Part shown: piece after piece, positions 24,576-34,345 of the stretch | How the letters are laid out: every line of letters begins with the position of its first letter | Position numbering within the stretch: the first letter of the stretch is position 1 | Source: JALHNI01 sp044226365 | Lineage (GTDB): Bacteria; Acidobacteriota; Terriglobia; Bryobacterales; Bryobacteraceae | DNA length: 64,000 nucleotides | NCBI GenBank assembly: GCA_044226365.1 | Contig: JBGAHE010000007.1 | Span: 37,515 to 101,514 of the forward strand | Direction of reading: 5' to 3' | Translations under genes and position numbers: made by a program | The notes under the pieces: generated by a model | Seen by the model: only the letters and a program-made list of their open reading frames with translations | The model's database searches: none | What the model was told of the DNA's origin: nothing

Positions 24576-27178
24576 TCGCGGCGCAGCGTTTCCAGAGGAT
24601 CGAGGCGCACGGCCCGCCAACTCGGGCCCAGCGCCGCCACCGCGCTTACCAACAGCAGAATCAACCCGGCAGCCAACAGGCTCGCCGGGTCTGCTGGTTT
24701 CAGTTCGAAAAGAAAGCTCTTCATCCACTGCGTGGTCCAATAAGCCCCCGCCAGACCCAACCCCAGACCCACCCCCGTAAGCGCCAATGCATGGCGCGCC
24801 ACCAGACCCGCCACCTGCACTCCCCGCGCGCCCAACGCCATGCGAATGCCGATCTCCCGCCGCCGCGCAAGCACCGCGTATTCGAGCGTGCCGTAGAGGC
24901 CGCTGGCCGCCATCATCAGGGTGAGCGCGGCGAAGGCGCCGAGCAGCGTCATCAGGAAGCGCTCCTGCCGAATCGTCGCACCCACCACTTCGTCCATCGG
25001 GCGGAACTCCTGAAAGGGCTGCGCGGCATCGAGCGCGCCGGCCACCGCCGTCACTTCGCGCAATGCCCCGTTGGACGAGCCAGGCGCGAGCCGCACAATC
25101 CACTTCGCCGGCACGAAGGAGTGAACCACAGTCAACGCGCGCTGCGGCAGTTGCTCAGCCAACATATAGACGACAGGCGGGGCAGGGCGCTTGAGGCCCA
25201 CTTCGCGGACATCGTTGACGACACCGACGATGGTCCAGGGCTCGGTGCCGCCCAGGCGCCGCAGGCCGAGCCGATTGCCCAGCTTGGCGCGCATCTGCCG
25301 CACAAAGGATTCGTTCACCACGGCGACGGGTGGCGTGCCGAGCCGATCCGCGGGGGTGAAGCCGCGCCCTTGGCGGAGCTGCATGCCGAGAACGGCGAAG
25401 GCATCGTGCGTTTGTGCACGAAACTGCAGGCCGCGCGAGAGTTGCGGCTGGGAAGAGTCCAGCAGTTCGAGCGGCAGATTGAATTGACCTTCCACCGGCA
25501 GTTGCGTGACGACGGCGGCCTGCTGCACGCCGCGCACTTGGCGAATGCGCGTCAGGGCTTCGTCGTAATAACGCATCAGGGCCGGCTTGTCTTGCTTGCG
25601 TGCCTCATTGAGGGCCATGGCGGCGGTGAAGACTTGGCGCGGCTCGAAGCCCAGGTCGACGGCGCGCAGGTTCATGACGGTGCGCACGAGAAGGCCCGCG
25701 CCGGCGAGCAGCATCATGGAGAGCGCCACTTGCGCGATCACCAGGCCTTGACGGCCCAGGAGGTTGGCGCCCGCTTTGGCCGTGCCAATCTTGAGCGTCT
25801 CCACCAGATCGAGCCGCAGCGCGTGCCCGGCGGGGGCGAGGCCGAACAGGAGTCCGACGGCGAGCGAGAGTCCGAGGGTGAACAGCAACGTGCGTTCGTC
25901 GAGGCGAACATCGCGCAGGGGACCTTCGGGCGCTTGCGCCGCCAACACGCGGACCAAGGCAGTGCCCAACAACAATCCCGCAGTTCCACCCAGCGCCGAG
26001 AGCAGGACGCTTTCGGTGAGCATCTGCCGCAAGAGCCGAGCGCGGCCGGCGCCTAGCGAAGCGCGCACCGCGACTTCTTTCGCTCGGGCCGCGGCGCGCG
26101 AGAGCAAAAGGTTGCCGACGTTCAGCGCGGCCACCAGCAGCACAATGCACACGCCCAGATAGAGCAGCAGCACCGGCTGACGGAACTCCGCGGCTTCTGA
26201 TTCGGCCAACGGACTCACCCCGGCCAAGGGCGCCGGTTGCTGCGGGTGCTCGCGCTGCCAGAGTGCTTCGAGTTCGCTCCGCGCTTGCGTCGCGCTAACG
26301 CCGGGCCTGAGCCGCGCCACCATCGTGTAGTTCTCGTCGTTGCCCAGCGGCGCCAGTTGCAGCGGGGTCCAGAAGCGGCCGCGCTCGCGGCGCGTGACCC
26401 ACTCGGGCAGCACGCCCACCACGGTGTGCGGTTCACCTCCCACGCGAACGGTGCGGCCGATCGCCGCCGGATCACCGCCGAAGAGGCTGCGCCACAAGTC
26501 CTCGCTGAGCAGCACGACTTTCGGCCCTTGCGGCACATCTTCCTGGGCGGTGAACAGGCGCCCCAGCGAGGGGTTGACGCCCAAGGTGCGAAAGTAGCCT
26601 TCGCTCACTTTGGTGCCCGGCAAGTGGCGCGCCTGGCCGCCAGCTTCGAGATTCTCCCCGCGGGTGAGAAAGGCGACGCCGGTAGCGGCGAAGCTCTGCG
26701 CATGGTCGCGCGCGGCGACATAGTCACGCGGACCCAGCGCGCCCAGCTGCGTACGATTCCAGATCCGCCCCACGCGCACCAGGCTGCCGGGGTCGCGATA
26801 GGGAAGCGGCTTCAGCAGCAGCTCGTCGAGGAAGCTGAAGATGGCCGTGTTGGCGCCAATGCCCAACCCGAGCGTCAGCACAATCAGCAAGGTGAGTCCG
26901 GGAGTGCGGCGAAAGGCGCGCCAGCCATAGTGGAGGTCGCGCAGGATCTCGTCGAACCAGGGCCAGACAGCCTGTTCACGGAAGGTTTCCTGCATCGCCG
27001 CAACGCCGCCAAACTCGCGGCGGGCGCGCTCACGGGCGGCGCGAACCTCGAGTCCCTCGCGGCGATACCGCTCTTCCAGCATCGCCAGATGGAACTCGGT
27101 CTCCTCGTCAATCCGTCGTTGCGTCCCGGCCCGGGCAAACCACGCCCGGGTGCGCGCCCAAAACTCGCTCGGCCTCAT
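24572..27178 (-). CDS. ADOP-type duplicated ABC permease (MacB/FtsX family)
   Basis: 868-residue permease of the acidobacterial duplicated orphan permease family. The N-terminal 75 residues form the family's soluble leader with EETEFHLAMLEERY and REFGG motifs, followed by a first membrane span (about 95-125; LGLGIGANTAIFS is diagnostic), a large MacB-type periplasmic domain, three clustered spans with a second periplasmic domain, and a final FtsX block (YAVLARRREIGIRMALGA). No ATPase lies next to it, which fits the name orphan. ATG overlaps the padR stop, so the two are coupled. Likely function is mechanotransmission or efflux, with the substrate unknown. Confidence 0.93.
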   Translation of the reverse strand: MRPSEFWARTRAWFARAGTQRRIDEETEFHLAMLEERYRREGLEVRAARERARREFGGVAAMQETFREQAVWPWFDEILRDLHYGWRAFRRTPGLTLLIVLTLGLGIGANTAIFSFLDELLLKPLPYRDPGSLVRVGRIWNRTQLGALGPRDYVAARDHAQSFAATGVAFLTRGENLEAGGQARHLPGTKVSEGYFRTLGVNPSLGRLFTAQEDVPQGPKVVLLSEDLWRSLFGGDPAAIGRTVRVGGEPHTVVGVLPEWVTRRERGRFWTPLQLAPLGNDENYTMVARLRPGVSATQARSELEALWQREHPQQPAPLAGVSPLAESEAAEFRQPVLLLYLGVCIVLLVAALNVGNLLLSRAAARAKEVAVRASLGAGRARLLRQMLTESVLLSALGGTAGLLLGTALVRVLAAQAPEGPLRDVRLDERTLLFTLGLSLAVGLLFGLAPAGHALRLDLVETLKIGTAKAGANLLGRQGLVIAQVALSMMLLAGAGLLVRTVMNLRAVDLGFEPRQVFTAAMALNEARKQDKPALMRYYDEALTRIRQVRGVQQAAVVTQLPVEGQFNLPLELLDSSQPQLSRGLQFRAQTHDAFAVLGMQLRQGRGFTPADRLGTPPVAVVNESFVRQMRAKLGNRLGLRRLGGTEPWTIVGVVNDVREVGLKRPAPPVVYMLAEQLPQRALTVVHSFVPAKWIVRLAPGSSNGALREVTAVAGALDAAQPFQEFRPMDEVVGATIRQERFLMTLLGAFAALTLMMAASGLYGTLEYAVLARRREIGIRMALGARGVQVAGLVARHALALTGVGLGLGLAGAYWTTQWMKSFLFELKPADPASLLAAGLILLLVSAVAALGPSWRAVRLDPLETLRRD

Positions 27179-27510
27179 GCTTCGGCCTCCAGCAAACGCC
27201 GCATGATGGACACGGTACGCTGCCAGCCGGCAATCTCCGTCTTGAGGCGCTTGCGACCGGCGGCGGTGAGTTCGTAGAAGCGCGCGCGGCGGTTGTTTTC
27301 CGAAAGTCCATAGTCACTGCGAATGAAGCCGCGCTGCTCCATGCGCAACAGCGCGGGATAAAGCGAGCCCTGGTTGAGGTCGAGGACGCCGTCGGAAATC
27401 TGCAGGATGCGTTGGGCGATGCCATACCCGTGCATCGCCCCCAGCGTGTCCAGTGTTTTGAGCACCATCAGTTCCAATGTCCCGGGCAGGACTTCGCTTG
27501 AATCCGCCAT
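27175..27510 (-). CDS. PadR-family transcriptional regulator
   Basis: Winged-helix repressor of 111 residues with the PadR core: LPGTLELMVLKTL, GYGIAQRI, the SLYPALLRMEQRGFI recognition region, and an RRARFYELTAAGRKRL wing. PadR genes of this form commonly precede ADOP permeases in acidobacteria and are expected to repress the pair. AAAGGAG lies 8 bases before the ATG. A dyad overlapping that site is described separately. Confidence 0.93.
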   Translation of the reverse strand: MADSSEVLPGTLELMVLKTLDTLGAMHGYGIAQRILQISDGVLDLNQGSLYPALLRMEQRGFIRSDYGLSENNRRARFYELTAAGRKRLKTEIAGWQRTVSIMRRLLEAEA

Positions 27511-27522
27511 CGCGCGCTCCTT

Positions 27523-27533
27523 TAGTTAAACTA
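27523..27533 (-). promoter_or_regulatory. Dyad operator candidate for PadR
   Basis: An 11-base palindrome, TAGTT-T-AACTA on the minus strand, lies just upstream of and touching the padR Shine-Dalgarno sequence. Its position fits autorepression of the padR-ADOP transcript. No other copy was noticed in the window. Confidence 0.45.
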
Positions 27534-27583
27534 CAGGACTATACGCTCAAGGCGGCCAATGGTTCGCAAAAGTTGGAAGTTTT

Positions 27584-30500
27584 TTAGAACAATAGCTTCA
27601 ACCCCAGTTGGACAATGCGGGCATCGCGGGCCGCGGTCACCACGCCGAAGTTCGGATTGGCGTTGCGGCCTTGCGCGTCCGGGGTGAACGTCGTGTTCGG
27701 CAAGCGGTAGTTGGCGTGGTTGGCGACGTTGAAGGCTTCGGCGCGGAACTGCAAGCGGAAGCGTTCGTTGACGCGCGTGTTCTTGATCAGCGAGAGGTCG
27801 ATGTTCGCCGTCCCCGGACCGCGCACGTCGGGGAGCGTGCGTCCGACGTTGCCAAAGGTGAAAGGCGCAGGATTGGTGAAGACGTCCGTGCGGAACCACT
27901 GCTTCACCGTGCGCTGATCGGCCGGCAACTCGGCGCTGACGCCAGTGGAGTTCGGGCGGTTGGCGAGATTGTTGTTTGCACCGCGAATCACCAGCGGAAA
28001 GCCCGATTGCAGCACCAGCACACCATTCACCTGCCAGCCCTCGATGAGGCGATTGACGAAGCCCATCGAGCTATTGAAGGGCTTGCCGGGGCCGAACGGC
28101 AGTTCGTAGACGCCGCTGGTGACGAAGCGCGAGGCAGAGTCGGTCGGATCGATGGCACGCTCCACGGCGCGGTTGAACTTGCCGGCCTGGAAATCGGTGA
28201 CGTTCACTTGCTCGGCGGTGCCGGCCTTCGCGGTAACTCCGTCCGAGATCGACTTGCCGAATGTATAAGACGCCAGGAAGACAAAGCCCTTCGAGAAGCG
28301 CTTCTCGAGGTTCAGCAGGAACGAGTGATAGATGGAACTCGCGTCGTGCGGATTGGTGATGCTGACGTTGCCATAGTAAGGCAGCGGCCGCAGCAACTGG
28401 CGGCGTTGAATCGTGGCGCTGCCGAAGGCGCCCGACACCACACCCGCGTAGGGGTTCGGCACGTTGTCGAGCAGTGAAGAACCGAGCGAGGTGAACTGCG
28501 GATCCATCTGGTTATAGTCGTAGCTGGCGCCCGCCAACTTCGTTCCCTTATTGCCGGAGTAACTCGCCTCAAGCAGATACCCACCCTTCAACTGGCGCTG
28601 CAGCGACAACGTGAACTGCTGGGAGTACGGCGTGCGATCGTTGCGTTGCATGGCGGAGACGCTTTGGCTTTGGAAAGCGCTGGGGCCGACGGCGGACCCC
28701 AACGGCGCCACCGGCGGCGTCGGCAAACCGCCGCGGAATTGGAAGGCGGGCAGGTCCACGTTATTGCCGGGCGGATTGTAGTTGGTGAAATTATTCGTGA
28801 AGCCGGGCGACGGATAGCCGTTGCCGCCCGCGGTGATCGGGAAGATGAACGGGTAATAGACGCCATAGCCGCCGCGCAGCACCGTGCTGCCGTTGCCGAG
28901 CACATCCCAGGCGAAGCCGACGCGGGGGCCGAAGTCATTGCGATCGTTGTTGATCGGGCCGCCCTGGAAGTCCTTGCCCGCGAACTCGAGTTTGCCAGGT
29001 AGGCGGTTCTCCGGATTGATAGCCGTGGCGTTGAAGATCGAGATGCCGTTGTTGCGCTCATAGGGAATCTGCTGGAAGTCATAACGCAGGCCAAGGTTGA
29101 GGGTGAAGTTACGCGTCACCTTGAAGTCATCCTGAATGAAGTAAGCCTGCGAGTAACTCGGATAGGAGACGCCGATGTTCGAGTCGATCGTGGCGGTGGC
29201 AACCTGGCCGAGGGCGAAGCTCGCCAGGCCGGAGCCCGTGCCGGCCAGCGCTTGCGGGTTGGCAGTGAGGCGGCTATTGAAGTTGTACTGTCCGGAGATC
29301 GCCGCTGTCAGATAGATGGCATAGAGGTTGCGCCGGATGTCGCCGCCGATCTTGATCGAGTGCCGGCCCTTGATCCAGTTGACCGTGTTCTGCAATTGCA
29401 GCGTGTACATGCCGATTGAGCCGGGCGACGAGAACGCCGTGCGCGGAAAGGGTTGAATCTCGGGCGAATCGGCAATCACCACGATGGGCGCCACCACGTC
29501 CGGCACGTTGTTCGGCAAGCCGAACTTCGTCACCGGATTCGTGCCGCTGGTGCCGGGGGCAAACAGGAAGTTCTGCCGCGAGATCGCTGCGCGGAACGTG
29601 TTCAGCACACGCGGCGTGAAGGTATGTGTGTCGTCGACGACGATGTTGAAGTTCTTATAGTCGTCATTGCGCGTGCGGTATTCGCGGTCGAAGTAGGGAG
29701 TGCTGTTCGCCGCCTGATCGTCCAGATGCTGCCACCACGTATAGCGAAGGCCCATGCGGTTCGAGGGCGAGAAGTGCTGATCGAGCTTGCCCGTCGCTTG
29801 GCGCGCCTGCGAGCGCGCATCGAAGTTGCCGGTGAAGTTATTGGCGTTGGTGAAGGCGTTGGTCGGAGTGACGTTCGGCTGCGGATAGACTTTGAAGATG
29901 TTCTGCGCCACCGGGTCCAGCCGATTGGCGGGAATCACGTTGCCGGGAAATGGCGTGCGCAGGAAGCCGCCGCCCGACGGATTCACGGTGTTGGTCGACG
30001 GGTCGAAGATGGGAATCAGCGCGCCCTGGTTGTTGCGGTATTGCGAGAAGTCGCCGGAACGTAGCGCATTGGTGGGCGTGGTGGCGGTGACGGTGTAGTA
30101 GTTACGCAGAATCCAACCTTCGTAATTCGCAAAGAAGAAGGTTTTGTCGCGGCGGATCGGCCCGCCGATGGCACCGCCGAACTGGTTGTAACGCAGGGGC
30201 GGCTTGCGCGTGGCGAAGGTGTTGCGCGCATCGAAGGCGTCGTTGCGCAGAAACTCATAGAGCGAGCCGTGGAAGACATTGGTGCCGGACTTCGTCACCA
30301 GGCTCACTACGCCGCCCAGCGTATAGCCGTTCTCCGCCGACATCACGCCGCTTTCCACCTTGAACTCCTCCACCGCATCGACGGCCGGATTGACGTTCGA
30401 ATCATAGTTGCGGGCGTTATTGTTACTCGCGCCGTCGAGCGTGAGGTTGTTATAAGACATCGGGCCACCGTTGACACTGAACGACGAGACGTTCGCGCCG

Positions 30501-31024
30501 CGATCGGCAAAACCTTGGGCAGAGACGTTCGATGAACGCACGTTCGGCGTCAGCACCACCATCGAAAGCGCACTGCGGCCATTGAGCGGCAAGTCCACCA
30601 GGCGGCGGCTTTCCACAACCTTGTTGATGGTGGCGCTTGATGAATCCACCAGCACGGCTTGGCCGGTCACTTCCACGGTCTCACTCACTGCGCCGACGCT
30701 CATCTGAAAGTCGACGCGCACGTTGTCCGAGACCCGCAGTAAGATGCCGCCGCGGGTTTCGCGCTTGAAGCCGGCGGCTTCCACGGTGAGCCGATACGGG
30801 CCCACCGGCAGCGCCGGGATCGTAAAGACGCCGGATTCGGTGGTGGTGCTTCGATACTCGACGTTGGTCGTTTCGTGCATCGCCACGATCACGGCTCCCG
30901 GCAGGACCGCTCCTTGCGAATCAGTGACGGTGCCGTTCAGCGCGGCGGAGCCCGACTGGGCCATGAGCGGCAGGCTCAGGCAGCAAAGCATGCCGAGCAC
31001 AGTGACAGGGGATAGCATCCTCAT
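27584..31024 (-). CDS. TonB-dependent receptor, Oar-like, with carboxypeptidase-regulatory N-domain
   Basis: 1146-residue outer-membrane transporter. A signal peptide (1-22) precedes a carboxypeptidase-regulatory-like beta-sandwich (about 25-110; GTVTDSQGAVLPGAVI and GVFTIPALPVGPYRL), then the plug domain (about 125-235; LVDLPLNGRS) and a large barrel ending LQLGLKLLF with terminal Phe, as needed for barrel assembly. These receptors are expanded in Bryobacterales and probably import carbohydrates or other polymers. It follows DUF1501 after only 45 bp on the same strand, so it may belong to the DUF1549-DUF1501 transcript. Confidence 0.93.
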   Translation of the reverse strand: MRMLSPVTVLGMLCCLSLPLMAQSGSAALNGTVTDSQGAVLPGAVIVAMHETTNVEYRSTTTESGVFTIPALPVGPYRLTVEAAGFKRETRGGILLRVSDNVRVDFQMSVGAVSETVEVTGQAVLVDSSSATINKVVESRRLVDLPLNGRSALSMVVLTPNVRSSNVSAQGFADRGANVSSFSVNGGPMSYNNLTLDGASNNNARNYDSNVNPAVDAVEEFKVESGVMSAENGYTLGGVVSLVTKSGTNVFHGSLYEFLRNDAFDARNTFATRKPPLRYNQFGGAIGGPIRRDKTFFFANYEGWILRNYYTVTATTPTNALRSGDFSQYRNNQGALIPIFDPSTNTVNPSGGGFLRTPFPGNVIPANRLDPVAQNIFKVYPQPNVTPTNAFTNANNFTGNFDARSQARQATGKLDQHFSPSNRMGLRYTWWQHLDDQAANSTPYFDREYRTRNDDYKNFNIVVDDTHTFTPRVLNTFRAAISRQNFLFAPGTSGTNPVTKFGLPNNVPDVVAPIVVIADSPEIQPFPRTAFSSPGSIGMYTLQLQNTVNWIKGRHSIKIGGDIRRNLYAIYLTAAISGQYNFNSRLTANPQALAGTGSGLASFALGQVATATIDSNIGVSYPSYSQAYFIQDDFKVTRNFTLNLGLRYDFQQIPYERNNGISIFNATAINPENRLPGKLEFAGKDFQGGPINNDRNDFGPRVGFAWDVLGNGSTVLRGGYGVYYPFIFPITAGGNGYPSPGFTNNFTNYNPPGNNVDLPAFQFRGGLPTPPVAPLGSAVGPSAFQSQSVSAMQRNDRTPYSQQFTLSLQRQLKGGYLLEASYSGNKGTKLAGASYDYNQMDPQFTSLGSSLLDNVPNPYAGVVSGAFGSATIQRRQLLRPLPYYGNVSITNPHDASSIYHSFLLNLEKRFSKGFVFLASYTFGKSISDGVTAKAGTAEQVNVTDFQAGKFNRAVERAIDPTDSASRFVTSGVYELPFGPGKPFNSSMGFVNRLIEGWQVNGVLVLQSGFPLVIRGANNNLANRPNSTGVSAELPADQRTVKQWFRTDVFTNPAPFTFGNVGRTLPDVRGPGTANIDLSLIKNTRVNERFRLQFRAEAFNVANHANYRLPNTTFTPDAQGRNANPNFGVVTAARDARIVQLGLKLLF

Positions 31025-31069
31025 AGAGTTCCTCGTGGAATGGTTGGTGTAACTACGCGGTGTAACAGA

Positions 31070-32491
31070 CTAAGTGAATAATTCGGCCACTTCCGTGCTG
31101 CCGAGATACGTGGTGCCGGACATCGGCTCGACATATTCGAAGACCCGGCCCGAGGGCGCGCCTTCGATCTTCTTGGTCCAATCGATGCCTAAGACGGAGT
31201 AAATGGTCGCCGTGACGTCTTCCGGATAAATCGGACGCTTCAGCTTCCAGTCGAACTTGGTGATCTTGCCGGCCAGATCGTCGGTTTGGCCGATGACGCG
31301 ACCGCCCTGGACGCCCCCGCCGAAGAACAGGCCGGCGCGTACGTCGAGCCAGTGGTCGCGACCTTTAACGTCATTGAGTTCGCCCGGCGTGCGGCCGAAC
31401 TCGCCTAAGGCCACCACCAGGGTGCGGTCCAGGAAAGACGTCTGGCCGTCGGCCGTCTTCAGGCGCGCGAGGTCTTCCACCAGAGCCGCAAGGCCGCGGT
31501 CGAGCTCGTAGCAGTTCTTATACAGGCCGCCGCGGGCCATCGGATTCTCGCCGATCGACTGTTGCCCGTAGAGCTTGCCGTGATGGTCCCAGCCATCCTG
31601 ATTCAGCAGCACGTAGCGGACGCCCGCCGAAGCCGTCACCATGTTGCGCGTGATCAGGCAGGAGTCGCCAAAGGGCGTGCCGCCATAACGCGCGCGCTCG
31701 GTCTCCGAAAGCGTAAAGACCTCCTCCACCTTCGGCGTCCGCATCATCTTGAGCGCGCCATCGGTGAGCGACTTCCACTCGCTCAGGCGTTTCGAGACGC
31801 CTGGCCCGGTAAGCCGACGGCTTTCGTCGATCGCTTCGAGTAACTGCACACGGCTTTCAAAGCGCTGCTTCTCGGCGGGCTTCAGCACGAACGGCACGTT
31901 CAGCGTCCGGGTAAGGTCGATCGCCAACGGTGACGTGCTGCTATCGAGATAACCTTCGCGGATCAGCGCGCCGTTGACGTTCGAAGCGGGGAAGCTCATC
32001 GAGACGAACGGCGGCAGGTAGTCCGATTCCTTCGCCTTGCCCAGCGTTTCGTAAGCGATCACCGAACCGATGGACGGCATCTCCTTGGCGCGGGCCGCAT
32101 TAAACTGATGCCCCACCTGTTGGTAGAACTGCCCGAGCGTGTGCAACGTCTCCCACGCCGCCATCGACCTCACGACGGCCGCATGCCGCAGCACGCCCGG
32201 CAGCTTGGGCATCAGCCCGTGCGGCCACCGATAGCCGAACGGCGTGGTGCGAATGTCCAGGTCTGGCGGCGTCCACTTCGCTTCCTTCACGTCGAAGGTG
32301 TCCATCTGAGAAGGGCTGCCGCAAAGGTTCACGAAAATGACGCAATCGGCCGAGCCGCGCGGGGTGATCTTCTCGCCGGCCCAGGCGCGCAGAGGTTTCG
32401 CCAGGCCATTCAGGAAGCCGCCGGTGATGGAGAGCGAGCCTAGCCGCAGCAGTTCCTGGCGCGTCAACGTGGGCAAAGAAGTGAGATTCAT
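31070..32491 (-). CDS. DUF1501 protein
   Basis: 473-residue member of the DUF1501 family (alkaline-phosphatase-like fold). Typical blocks are ADCVIFVNLCGSPSQMDTFD, YPEDVTATIYSVLGID and VALGEFGRTP. The N-terminus (TRQELLRLGSLSITGG) looks like a degenerate export signal without a twin Arg. It starts 7 bp after the DUF1549/DUF1553 gene; this pairing is a hallmark of planctomycete and acidobacterial genomes and is thought to act on sulfated or otherwise modified polymers, though no activity is shown. Confidence 0.9.
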   Translation of the reverse strand: MNLTSLPTLTRQELLRLGSLSITGGFLNGLAKPLRAWAGEKITPRGSADCVIFVNLCGSPSQMDTFDVKEAKWTPPDLDIRTTPFGYRWPHGLMPKLPGVLRHAAVVRSMAAWETLHTLGQFYQQVGHQFNAARAKEMPSIGSVIAYETLGKAKESDYLPPFVSMSFPASNVNGALIREGYLDSSTSPLAIDLTRTLNVPFVLKPAEKQRFESRVQLLEAIDESRRLTGPGVSKRLSEWKSLTDGALKMMRTPKVEEVFTLSETERARYGGTPFGDSCLITRNMVTASAGVRYVLLNQDGWDHHGKLYGQQSIGENPMARGGLYKNCYELDRGLAALVEDLARLKTADGQTSFLDRTLVVALGEFGRTPGELNDVKGRDHWLDVRAGLFFGGGVQGGRVIGQTDDLAGKITKFDWKLKRPIYPEDVTATIYSVLGIDWTKKIEGAPSGRVFEYVEPMSGTTYLGSTEVAELFT

Positions 32492-32498
32492 GGATGCC

Positions 32499-34208
32499 TC
32501 AAAAATTGAAGATGAAGTCGAGCCGGTTGAAGAGCGTCCAAAGCAGGTCCTCGGCGCCGACCTGCCGGTCCTTCTCGAATGCCTTGGTCGCCACCGCGAG
32601 TTCTTTCGGCGACGGATAGCGGCTGAGAGCGGCCAGGAACAGTTCGTCGATCACTTCACGATTGCTTTTGCCGCTCGCCAGCAAAGTTTCGAGACGGCTG
32701 CCTTTCACGGCCTTGGCCTTCGCCGCGATCAACTCGTTGTTCAGCAGATTGCCGGACTGGATCATGCTGGAGCGCTCGGTGGCCGGGTCCTCACGCACGG
32801 TTTGGCCGAAGTCCTTCATCATGCGGTAGAGGTCCGGGTGGCTCTGTTCGTAGTCGTGGCAGAAGCGCGCCTGCATCGTGTACTTGAACTTGTCGTCGTC
32901 GTAACGCACCTGGAAGTTCTCGAAGAGGCCGCTGGTTTGGCTGATGGCGTCCCAGAGTTGCTCAGCGCTCAGGCGGCGCACCATGCGGCGCGCGAAGTAG
33001 TCCTCGTGGCGTTCCTTCCACGTGGCCGGCGCGACGGAGGAAAGCTGATAGGCGCTGCTTTTGACGATCAGCTTCATCAGCCAGCGCAGGTCGTGGTGAT
33101 GCTCGCGGAAGCCCGCGGCCAAGGCTTCGAGCAACTCCGGATGCGTGGGCTGCAACGTCCAGCCCTCGGGTAACTTGGCGGCCGGGTCCTGCCGGTCGAG
33201 GTCAAAGCCGAAGGGCGGGTCGACGATGCCATGCCCCATCAGTTCCGCCCAGAAGAGATTGACCGCCGCGCGGGCGAATTGCGGATGCGAGGTGAGTTGG
33301 CGGGCGAAGGCCTGGCGCTCGCTCTCGCCCGGCTGCGGCGCGATCTTTTCGCCGGTGAGCAGGAAGGTGGGTGTGATATCGGTCTTGTAGCGCGGCAGGC
33401 GCAACATGCTTTTGGTCTTCAGGTCGTAGCCCGCCGCCGTATCGTCGACGACGAATTCCGGCAGCCGCCCGAAGATCGGCTCGACGCGCAGCTTGCCGAA
33501 GAAGGCCGCCTGGCGCCAGACGTCGGCGCGTTTGTGCCGGGCGAGCCACAGGTTCACCTTCTCGAGATGCCCTTTGCCGTCGTGGCAGGAGATGCACTGC
33601 GTGTCGACGCCGAGGAAGAGCTTAGTGGCCGAGATGGCGACCTCGTCGGCCGTGTCCTCGTGGTTCATGCTCGAGTAGCCGTCCCCTTCTCCGACTTTGT
33701 GGCGCGCGAGGAAGTTCGAGGGGCCGTTGGTCCAGGTGCTGATGGTGGAGGCGGTGAGCAGTTCGCGCACGAACTGGTCGTAGGGGAGGTTCAGTTCCAG
33801 CGCCTTGAAGTTGAAGGCATGGAACCCGACGATGCCGTCGCGGAGCTCTTCGTTGTTGCGGAAGAGGTCGGAGAAGAAATAGGCCCAGCGGTCGAGGAAG
33901 GGGCGCTCGGTGCGCCGGCCGAAGCCGGGGGTGGGCAGGGCAGGGAAGAGCGAGTCCACCAATTTGTCGCGCTTGTCGGGCGAGGGGTCAGCGAGAAACT
34001 GGCGCGCCTGGTCGGCGGTGGGCAGCCGTCCGGTGAGGTCCAGGTAGACGCGGCGCAAGAACTCGGAGTCGCTCGCGAGCGGGGCATGCGGCACGCCATC
34101 GCGCGTCATCTTGCCGAAGATGTGCTCGTCGATCAGGTTCTTGAGTGGAACGTCGGCGGCCGGCAACAGGCCGGTAAACAGGCAGACGATCGCCAATCTC
34201 GACAACAT
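32499..34208 (-). CDS. DUF1549/DUF1553 protein
   Basis: Secreted protein of 569 residues. I chose ATG 34206-34208 over the upstream ATG because GGGAGG lies 8-9 bases before it and a signal peptide (MLSRLAIVCLFTG) follows directly. The DUF1549 part (about 20-230) has EFLRRVYLDLTGRLPT, and LGVDTQCISCHDG with a CxxCH haem-type site; the DUF1553 part (about 290-560) has NLFWAELMGHGIVDP and FARRMVRRLSAEQLWDAI. It is the upstream partner of DUF1501. Confidence 0.9.
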   Translation of the reverse strand: MLSRLAIVCLFTGLLPAADVPLKNLIDEHIFGKMTRDGVPHAPLASDSEFLRRVYLDLTGRLPTADQARQFLADPSPDKRDKLVDSLFPALPTPGFGRRTERPFLDRWAYFFSDLFRNNEELRDGIVGFHAFNFKALELNLPYDQFVRELLTASTISTWTNGPSNFLARHKVGEGDGYSSMNHEDTADEVAISATKLFLGVDTQCISCHDGKGHLEKVNLWLARHKRADVWRQAAFFGKLRVEPIFGRLPEFVVDDTAAGYDLKTKSMLRLPRYKTDITPTFLLTGEKIAPQPGESERQAFARQLTSHPQFARAAVNLFWAELMGHGIVDPPFGFDLDRQDPAAKLPEGWTLQPTHPELLEALAAGFREHHHDLRWLMKLIVKSSAYQLSSVAPATWKERHEDYFARRMVRRLSAEQLWDAISQTSGLFENFQVRYDDDKFKYTMQARFCHDYEQSHPDLYRMMKDFGQTVREDPATERSSMIQSGNLLNNELIAAKAKAVKGSRLETLLASGKSNREVIDELFLAALSRYPSPKELAVATKAFEKDRQVGAEDLLWTLFNRLDFIFNF

Positions 34209-34345
34209 CGGTAGACCTCCCACAATCGGGCCGCGGACAGGGCTGCGGTCGAACGCGATCGTGGCAGGCAACGTTGCTGTATCGCAAGAACTCCGCGACA
34301 GTAACGTTCTGTAACGTAATGATTACTTGAAGTTAGAGATTTTGG
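34209..34345 (-). promoter_or_regulatory. Palindrome-rich promoter region before DUF1549 gene
   Basis: 137 bases between the regulator stop and the DUF1549 start. It contains the perfect 10-base palindrome GCAACGTTGC near 34267-34276 and, about 30 bases further, a second AACGTT-centred near-dyad flanked by ACAG and CTGT, followed by another AACGT. Repeated AACGTT-type sites suggest a binding region for a dimeric regulator. Confidence 0.35.
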
